64,000 bases of DNA from Arabidopsis thaliana (Eukaryota > Streptophyta > Magnoliopsida > Brassicales > Brassicaceae): NCBI RefSeq assembly GCF_000001735.4, contig NC_003074.8:5580101-5644100 (forward strand), read 5' to 3'. Numbering within the stretch: position 1 is the first letter of the stretch; each line of letters starts with the position of its first letter. The notes beneath the pieces were generated by a model, which searched no databases, was not told the origin of the DNA, and was given only the letters and a program-made list of their open reading frames with translations. Below are positions 55,951 through 64,000 of this stretch, piece by piece. The translations under genes and the position numbers were made by a program.

Positions 55951-57602
55951 TCACACGAACGTAGAAGCTTTTGAGGTACGTTGATCGGTACCTAGAGTGA
56001 TTACCATTATAGTCACATCGTCATGATATCTCCTTCTCCTACCAGCCGGAACATTCGTCAATTCTTCCAAGGTAAAGCCTACATCAAAGTGTTTTCTTTT
56101 GTCATATAGTAGATCATGAAGTCTGCACACATTTTGTGAAGTAAACATTAACAAAAAAGCATCTTACCAGCACGAGCAGCAGCTTTAGCTACAAGACGTT
56201 CAAGCAGAAACTTTGCTGGATCACCAGAAGGATTACTAGAAACGAAGGAATGGACGAGCCCAATCGCTTCCTCGTTGCTGAAGAAATCAAACAAACCATC
56301 GCTTGCAACTATAACAAAGTGATCTGATTCCGTTATCTTGTGAACTCTCATCGATGGTTCCACTGAAACATAAGGCGGGCTCAAAAGGTTACGAACGCGG
56401 AGGATCCCCATGAGTGCATCATTTAGTTTCTCCTGCAAGTTAATAGAGAAGAGCTACTTGATACTTTTTCTTTCAAGTATAAAACTCATAACTTAAAAGA
56501 ATAATACTAATACCTTCTTCAAGTAACCAACTCCGAGAGCACGAGTAACTTTAAGCTTTCCTTTGATTTTCCCACCAATAACGATCTTAGGATCATCAAG
56601 ATGCTCACTTAAGAGTCTAGCTTCTTCGACTTCGTTATCAACTGTATGATCCTCTGTGAGCTGAACAGCTTGCAGCTTCTTATTACCATTGTAGGTCGCT
56701 AGAACAGCTCTGCTATCACCAAGATTAAGGACGTATAGATCCTTCCCAACCAGGAGAGTGACCAAAACACAAGATCCAACGGATACTAAATCCGGTCTTT
56801 CTTCCATTTCTTGCTCAACCATCCTTAGGAAATCGGTTTCCGCCTGAAAAAGCGCACGGTTCAAGCAATCTAGTACTCCTTGCCTGAACAAATCAGTGGA
56901 AGAGTAATCTACATTACTTATATTTGATAACAATTCCAACTTTTCGCCATCATCATCGGACTTTGTTTGCTTCATTTGACGATCAAGCAACTGAAGATGA
57001 AACACAATGGACTCATATAAAGTACATGCCAAGAAATCAGCAGCATCTCTTCCGTTGAATCCATCATAGATAGCGCAAAACAACCAACCATTCTCCTCAG
57101 AGCAAACAGCTTGAACTCTATCTTCCCCTGCAGCACCACCCGCAACTTGAACTTCCATAGCAGAGAGAAGAAACCCTTCATTAACAGAAGAAGGAGAACT
57201 CATTGACGTCAAGTAACAAGATTCAGGCTCAGGAGGACTCGGACTAGTAGACGAGCTGCAGCTTAGACTCACCATACTTCCATGGAGAGAAGGAGAGAGT
57301 ATATCAAGCTTCGAAAGCGCAGGCGAAGACGGAACTTTCCTGAAAGATTTCGGAGAATCCAGAGACGGCAATATCTCAGAACCAATGACTCCATTGCAGA
57401 TATTAGTATTGGCTAAAGTGGGGTTTCCACTTAAAGCAGCTCCTGATAAACAAGAGAAACTGCTAGTCTTTTGTAGCCTAAACCCACCAAGAACCTCACG
57501 ACCATCAGCAATTTTATCTTCAGGGATTCCTATCTTCTTATTATTGCATTGATAACCAAAACTTATCTCAATCTCACCATACGGATCAGTCCCTTCCTGC
57601 AT
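55951..57602 (-). CDS. Protein phosphatase 2C, POL/PLL subfamily (PP2C 40)
   Basis: Exons on the minus strand are 57602-56514, 56432-56168 and 56078-55951, giving 493 residues (probably At3g16560). The first ~140 residues are a Ser/Pro-rich region with repeated SFRKVPSSPALSKLD-type motifs. The PP2C domain has GEDRVQAVCSEENGWLFCAIYDGFNGRDAADF, where DGFNG replaces the DGHGG of most PP2Cs, as in POLTERGEIST-like proteins. Further metal and fold motifs are GSCVLVTLLVGKDLYVLNLGDSRAVL, VTRALGVGYLKK, SDGLFDFFSNEEA and DDVTIMVI near the C-terminus. POL/PLL phosphatases act in meristem signalling at the plasma membrane. The N-terminus here lacks the Met-Gly-Cys acylation signal of POL. A 5'-UTR intron spans about 58180-57630. 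Confidence 0.92.
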
Positions 57603-60430
57603 TTTTTTTCTTCACTTTCTTGCAATGTTCTGAAACAACAAAAATCCACAACAAAACCATAAAGTTTAGTCCTTTTTTTAACTTGAACAATCCTAATGAA
57701 ATCTTAAGACTAATACAAAAACCTCACACTTCAAAAAAGTTAGCTGCTTTAATGACCTTAGAGACAAAATACGTGGTGAGAGTCTAAGCACATATCGAAA
57801 GTGAAGATAGATGGGGCCAAGGTAACGAACAGTTACATAAGTTAAACGTGAGAGTTAAGAAAAAAATGATATTTTTCATAGGAGGCCATTAAATGCAGAC
57901 CACAGAAGTTGTTGGGAAATGTTTCAGATAGAATGTTTATACAGAGATAAACTAACTAAAAACCCAGAAAACACAGAGAAACTTATAGATTTGGTATCAT
58001 CAAAGTATTCACCGTGACATGTGTTCATATCTATATGGATTACAACAATATATGGATATATCAAAAATTCCATTGATAAGATAAATCAAAACTCGCAAAC
58101 CAAATTGAAAAGATTAAATAAAACAGATTATCGGAACGAGACATTGGGGATGTTATTGATGATGAGAGAAATGGGTTTACCTTAAACGTATACGGGGATG
58201 GAGAAAACCAAAGAGAATCGAAGATTCGTAGAACTGAGAAGAAGCGAAGCGAATTTAGAGAAAAAAGAACAAATCAGAGGAGACGACGACGACGAATAAA
58301 AATGAGTGAGAGAAAGTGAAATTGGATGGAGGAGAAGAGTTAACGAGTGAATGTTTTTTGTTTGCTAATTTTGGTAGTGTTTATTATATAATCGAAAGCC
58401 CTCTCCTTTATAATGTTTTTTCACACTTTTCTTCTCTCTGTCTTTTTCGTTTTTGATTCGTTGCTTTTTCAGCTTCTTCTTTTTTTGTACATCTTTTAAA
58501 TTTTTTACCAAAAACAATGATAATGCTTAGTTTTTTTATTAGTATCTTGGTTGAAACTACAGAGGTCAATTTGGGTATTCTGAAATTTTCTTGCTAAGAT
58601 ACTTTCAGATATTTTTGGTAGAAAAATTAGAATCTTTTGTTTTGGGTGGTGTTGCATAAGTAGAAGAAAAAATGTCTATCTACAGAGCAAAAATTCATAA
58701 CTCGTCAGAAAGAAATGATCAACAAGATATTTAATTAAACGAGTAAATAGAAAAATCTATCGACGAAAGTGAAAAACGAAGATAGGGTCAACAATTCAAG
58801 GCAATAAGTGTGTGTAGTTGACATTTTATCCTGATGATGTCATCCTCAGATCTCTACCGGTAATGTTATATTTTATTCATCTCTAGCTCTATTATTTTCT
58901 TGGACTGCTCAAAGAACCAATATAATACGATTATAATTTGGCAAGAAGGGCTTACAAGGAACATTAAATTTACCCATATCTTCACTATGAATCTTTTTCA
59001 GAAATAATATGATTTATTTGTGATAGATGTAATCGTGTAATATCTTCTGATCGAATTCAGAGTGGTAATTTACTATGCAATTTATTTTTTACGGACAACA
59101 GGATAAAATAACCCAAAAATACATGGTGACGTTTTACAAAATCTGATCTTTTGAGTACTAGGCTAGTACTAGATGTCGACGTAGCGTACCATCATAGTTG
59201 CCGCAAACAGAGACGTGAGGAAGTAAATTAATAAGTAGATACAAATAAATAATTTAAGCTGTAAGCAAAAAATCGAGAATGTTTAAGAGTTAGGTTGCAT
59301 GACGTTAAAGAAGGGAGCAGATCTAACATTTTGCATCTCTCACCATATATTATAGAGTTTAATAATCGAAAGTTGTTAAATCATATCAAGAAGCAACACG
59401 AAAAGTATTAAACAATAGCTAAAGACGCAATGAAAAACGTCTATAGTTTTGTACCATTTTTTTTTATCTCGAATATTGACTTGGTGAATTGAGCTAATAA
59501 TCTAGCTTATAGCTTTCACACCTGAAAAAATCAATTTCGATTTTTTGCATATTCAGAAGGTCCCATAAACCGTGACCGGTACAGCCTTAACCGGTGTTAT
59601 TCATCAAAAACTCACCGATTGATTCGGTTTGGAAAAACAAAATTTACGTTTTTAAAACCGTTGATCGCATACATGAATGTTTTTGCCTACCTAAGGTTAA
59701 TTAGTAAGTATACTAAGTAAATCAAACCGATGCATGAATAAAAATCTAGGACCAAATGACCGGTACGATTCTACAATACCAAGAGTCAATATATTAATAC
59801 TAATTAAGAGGCTGAGTGGAAGAAAATATCACATCAATATCATATATCATATACGACTTATCAATAATAGAGAGAGTCGTTTAAGAGATTGATAAATACC
59901 CACAAATACTGATTTGTGGCTGTTGAGGCACAGGAGAAGCTGCTTGCTGTTGAAGCCAACTGATGAAAACAGTCGTCCTCACTATCATTCCCTTCCTGAA
60001 AATGACATTTGATGACAATTCTATAATTTCCATTTAGCTTACGTACCGGTTTTTGGCAGTTTACAATGAATAGGATAGATCTCGGTTTGTCTTTATCACC
60101 GCGATTTTTCAATAATCATTACACAATTTCTGCAAGCTGTTGTGTTATGTGTATCTAATGAAAGCTCCTAAGTCTCTTAAATCACATAACCTGGGATTAT
60201 TTTCTTTGCGGACATCTTATCGAGACAGTACTATGTATAGACGAGGGACTAATTATAACCAAGGATTGTTCAGGGACTGACAGTAAAAACTACGGCGGTT
60301 TAAGACTAAGAACTAATGGGACTACTTATATATATCGTTATGAAATAACGGTATCAACACGAAGTGAGTGATGAGGATTACCTTGACTTATTGTATATCT
60401 ACCGTATAGAAACTGGAACCCATAAGAGTT
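57603..60430. other. PP2C 5' region and spacer
   Basis: 57603-58250 holds the PP2C 5' UTR and its intron, with GA-rich leader near 58230-58330. The rest is AT-rich spacer with no gene I can support. A short frame near 59861-60112 (minus) has an acceptor-like TTTTCAG before GAAGGGAATG and might be a 3' exon of the AlaX-like gene's alternative transcripts, but nothing confirms it. Confidence 0.5.
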
Positions 60431-62575
60431 TCAAGATGCAATGGTGTAGAAAACTTTCGTCATTCCTTTCTTTGTTCTCATCTGTGTGATCTTGAAAAAC
60501 AACAAGGGAAGTGTACCCAGAAAAATGTAATTTAAGAAAACAAAAGTAGGAAACTATAAAAAGAAAAAATTTCTACTTGAGACTGGTATAATGGTTGTGT
60601 ACCTTCATGCTTATGATATCGGATAAATTGGAGACATGGGTTCCACCACATGGACACCCGGGGCTGTCACCTAATTTTATGATCCGGGGAGTGCTGCCCT
60701 GCAAGGGTGAATGGCTCAGAGACATCCTATGGTGGAACGTAACTGTTGGCAAGTGAAATGGCTCAGAGACATGCGCTTTGCTATCCATTTTTTATTGCTT
60801 AACTGACTATTAACCAGACACTGCATTATGGTAAGTAACTAAGGTGCTTCCAAAATTTTCACTAACATAGATACCAAATAGATGATATATAACTATTTAG
60901 ACAGAGCAGGAATTGATACAGAAAATGGTTTATCTAGCAATGGTTACAATTTACTTAACAAAGCCAAATATAATTACATCACTTAAAGAAAAGCCACTGC
61001 CTCAATGTGAATTGACAGCAAATTTCTGATATAACTAAAGATCAACACTGCTGCTTCTACAAGAACTACCGTCATTTAAGGATATGTCTATGAAAATTAT
61101 AACTCTGTAAGCTGACTTGAGGTTTATGAGCAATGGAAGAAAAATCATTAGAAATCAAGGAAAGAGTTTCTATTTGCAAATACCTTGGAAATATAATCAG
61201 GAAGACTGCCACCACAGAGCACAGATGCCTCTTCATAGGGCAATATAGCAGCATAAACCTTATACAGGGTATAAGAATCACTATTAAGAAGAATAACAAA
61301 AAATCGAAGAAATCCAACAATGGTAAAGAGACTATGAGGACTTACCTTTCCTCCTTTGGATATCAGTTCGTTAGCTTCTGCCTCCAACTCTTTCTGCTTC
61401 ACCTGAAACTCCTCCTGTGGGACGCTTCCTTTGTATTCCACAAAAGGACTGAATCACATTGTAGTTGATCAGTTTTTATATATCACTATTTTTAACGAAA
61501 GTTGCAAAGAAGCAAGCAGATGAAAAACCCCTTTAATGAGACTCTTACCCGTCAGGAAAATGGTACCCTTTTCCAGGCTCCAAATGTCCTAACCCAACTT
61601 TCTGCATACACATATCTAGCAAGTGTCCAGCTGAGTGCAACCTGATGATGAACAAATATTAACTTCAAGATAAAGTCCAGGCACAAACTACGATAGCAAC
61701 GTAAAAACTAAAAACTGCACAACTCAGAACCATACGTCTGAAATTTTGTTCCAACCATGCCATGCATAACAATGAGAACAATCTTCAACAGCCTATATCT
61801 GAATTCTGAAGAATTCCACCAGCAGATTACAAAACTGCATCACTCGTACTTTACAATAATTAACACAAAAAAGGAACAGATTCACTTAAAATTTGAAGTA
61901 TCTATACCCTATGTGCAGAGAAAAAAAGTGTTTCTGATAACATAATAAGAATGAATCCAACATTTGACATTTCATTCAAAACTACAATCATTCATCTAGC
62001 TTCCCTCTCGTTGTAATCAAATTCAATCAACAGTTACTTGCCTGGAATTGAGTTTACGCCTTGATTCATCAACAGTTAAGTAAACTTCTTTCCCTTTCTC
62101 ACTATCAATTCCACTTTCAGGATTCGAACCTTCGAAAACTCCGTAATGGAGAACCTACGATTTCAAAAGCGAAAACACACACACCATTCAAAATTTCGAA
62201 CATTCTAGAATCCATCTGCACTAATCACTCAACGGGAAAAGATCAGGATAGAGATTCAAATATACAATTCCGTCTTTCGATCGAACATCTTGAACGGAAA
62301 ATTTCAAATCCGAACCGGAGAAAACAATTAAACCGGTGTCTGACGGCTGGCCACCACCTTGTGGATGAAACACCGTTGATTCTAGTATTAGAGCTATGCG
62401 TCCATCTTGCGCCTGAATCAGAGAGTGAAGGATTCAAGCATTGAGAACTGTTAAAAAGGAGCTTCGAGAATGGTTACTATGAAGACGGGACCTTAAATAA
62501 GGAGAGAAATCTGGAATGAGACTGAAGATTGAACATGTCTACATGATAATCAAGCTTCGTCGGAGGAAAATCCAT
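60431..62575 (-). CDS. AlaX-like alanyl-tRNA editing protein
   Basis: Exons on the minus strand are 62575-62492, 62412-62266, 62154-62042, 61641-61549, 61448-61346, 61258-61184, 60698-60603 and 60490-60431, giving 256 residues (probably At3g16565). The N-terminal part has the AlaRS-type segment LESTVFHPQGGGQPSDTG. The zinc site is H117-S-A-G-H121 and C222-G-G-T-H226, the HxxxH...CxxxH pattern of the alanyl/threonyl-tRNA synthetase editing fold. There is no aminoacylation domain, so it is a free-standing deacylase expected to hydrolyse mischarged tRNA-Ala. Intron 3 has a GC donor (CCAG/GCAAGT at 62042/62041), since only this joins the frame into HSAGHLLD. All other introns are GT-AG. A copy of exon 3 with flanks lies 1.5 kb upstream of it. 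No clear targeting peptide is seen. Confidence 0.92.
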
Positions 62576-64000
62576 GGTGATTCCGGTTTCCGACGGATTC
62601 GTCGCGGTCAACAGTCAACACTAAAGTACCAAACTATTCAAAACTTTTACGTTTCTACGTGTATTTGTCAAGTTGACTAAAAGCCGCTTCTCCAGATATT
62701 TTACGTCTTGCCATTTATTGTTGGGCCTTGATTGTTTGGGCCTTTCAAATATTATATTTCTTTTTTTTTGAGTTTTAATAGGGGGCCCGTTTTAATAGTC
62801 TATTTGGACTTTCTTTTTCTCTGTACTGGACAAAAAGGGTATTACTTTTATATTTTTCATTACTAAATTTCAGTAGATTTAATATCTTTGGTTGAGAACA
62901 AAATTGTTGTATAAATAATAAATTACTTGTATCTTGTATTTTGAAGAGTCATTGAAATTTATACTCCAAATCTTAGTATTCATAAGAAGGAAACGAGTAA
63001 ATCGGTGTGAACCTAAAATTTTGTAGTCACACCTAAAAACCTAAAATTGCAACGATTTAAAAACTATAAAACCTTCGCATATAAATCCAAATAAAATGTC
63101 TTAAGAAAATGAGTTATTTTTTTTGAACATTTAGCTAATAAAATTTTCTTCAACATATGCTATACAAATTATATATTACTTTTTTAAAGAATAGTTTTTT
63201 TAAAAACGATTTACATATCTCTTTTTGTATATTGTAGATCATGAATAATATGACCATTGATTTTCTTTATTTTTTTAGAAGATGACTTTATAATACTTAA
63301 AACTTTTAAGATCTTTTTAAATATAATTTCACAAAATTTACAATGTATTTATATATTTTATTGTAGATCATGAATAACATAACCAATCTTGCGTTTTTTC
63401 TTGACTGTAGAATGACCATCTCTGAAATTTCAGGCAATGGTCTGAGATATAGATTTCCAGCCTCCTTGTGTGAACACTCAAGCAGACCATTACACTCAAC
63501 ACATCAGCTACTAACATTTGTTGAAATTTCATGTACATATAAATGATTCTTGGCGCCTTGATTCATCAACATTTTTAAATATAAACTTCTTTCCCTTTCT
63601 CAATATCGATTCCAATTTCAGGATTCGAACCTTCGAAAACATCGTAATGGAGAACCTACGATTTCAATATGAAAAACACACACACATCATTCAATAATTC
63701 AGAACAACTTAGAAACCATCAAATTGCAAACCCGCTTCGGATCATGTCTTAGGAAAAAAATAATCCAAATAGTGTCCACTCTCATTTCATAATTGTTGCT
63801 TTGTGTCGTTATGCCTGTCATGATATGGTTTTTAATAATGTCCATTTTGATTTTCTTTTTGGTTTTTATAAATTAGTTACAAACTTATAATGTCCATTTT
63901 GATGAAATTGGAAATCACAAATATGAACAATACACAAGAGATGTACATTAAACTCCCTTCATTAATATATGTTGGCATTTTAATAGGTAGTTTTTTTTTT
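62576..64000. other. Terminal intergenic region
   Basis: Promoter of the AlaX-like gene and AT-rich spacer. A local duplication sharing TGTAGATCATGAATAA occurs near 63233 and 63363. The copy of the AlaX-like exon lies at 63553-63740. No gene seen. Confidence 0.55.
63553..63740 (-). repeat. Duplicated fragment of AlaX-like exon 3
   Basis: About 185 bp matches 62056-62220: CGCCTTGATTCATCAAC, AACTTCTTTCCCTTTCTCA, GGATTCGAACCTTCGAAAAC and GTAATGGAGAACCTACGATT are shared, with scattered substitutions and small indels. It covers the exon 3 coding part and the flanking intron 2, but not the neighbouring exons. Confidence 0.88.

Noticed and set aside
59861-60112. 83-codon minus-strand ORF downstream of the AlaX-like gene
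   Set aside because: Composition is plausible and an acceptor-like TTTTCAG occurs inside, but there is no domain or splice link. It could be part of an alternative 3' exon; not supported enough to list.
62120-62135. GGATTCGAACC, resembling a tRNA T-arm, at 62120 and again at 63621
   Set aside because: The first is inside AlaX-like exon 3 (encoding FEGSNPES on the minus strand) and the second is its duplicate. No cloverleaf surrounds either.
1-64000. CRISPR arrays, bacterial operons, prophage or riboswitches
   Set aside because: The window is a plant nuclear genome; no evenly spaced repeats, ribosome-binding sites or bacterial gene organisation were seen.

Overview
The window is plant nuclear DNA. 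Introns are short, AT-rich and nearly all GT-AG, intergenic DNA is AT-rich, and the gene families are plant-specific (jacalin-related lectins, Aux/IAA, IQD, UGT, PP2C). Gene order and spliced protein lengths (296, 300, 300, 705, 451, 499, 389, 269, 360, 462, 276, 560, 499, 493 and 256 residues) match my memory of Arabidopsis thaliana chromosome 3, roughly At3g16420 to At3g16565. Locus names are recalled, not searched. Exons were placed by hand from frame, splice sites and homology among the copies.

Region 1 (1-17.6 kb) is a tandem array of jacalin-related lectin (JAL) genes: the 3' end of one gene (probably PBP1/JAL30), JAL31, a broken copy, JAL32, JAL33 and JAL34 on the plus strand, then JAL35 (JR1) converging on the minus strand. 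The members share exon structure, 5'-UTR introns and, upstream of most of them, a palindrome of the form CTCGTG-N3-CACGAG. In family biology these lectins cluster or inhibit the ER-body beta-glucosidase PYK10 after tissue damage, so the array looks like a co-regulated defence-lectin block. The broken copy carries a LINE fragment with templated filler DNA at the junction.

Region 2 (19.8-45.3 kb) holds single genes: mitochondrial processing peptidase alpha-2 (+), then on the minus strand IQD26, IAA26/PAP1, a proline-rich C2 protein, a duplicated UGT exon fragment, UGT88A1 and a soluble legume-lectin-like protein. The 25.4-32.7 kb and 40.7-44.5 kb gaps are gene-poor, with transposon remnants including a Helitron-type 3' end and a small TIR element.

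Region 3 (46.2-62.6 kb) holds tandem Deg proteases DEG11 and DEG12 (-), a tRNA-Lys(CTT) gene (+), an F-box gene frameshifted by a 7-bp insertion with a decayed tandem copy (+), a POL/PLL-type PP2C (-) and an AlaX-like alanyl-tRNA editing protein (-) that uses a GC-AG intron. The last 1.4 kb is intergenic and contains a duplicate of one AlaX-like exon.

Much of the unusual structure is tandem duplication followed by decay: a jacalin copy, a UGT exon, an F-box copy, an AlaX exon, the JAL34/JAL35 convergent junction, and a DEG12 reading frame that survives only through a shifted splice donor.
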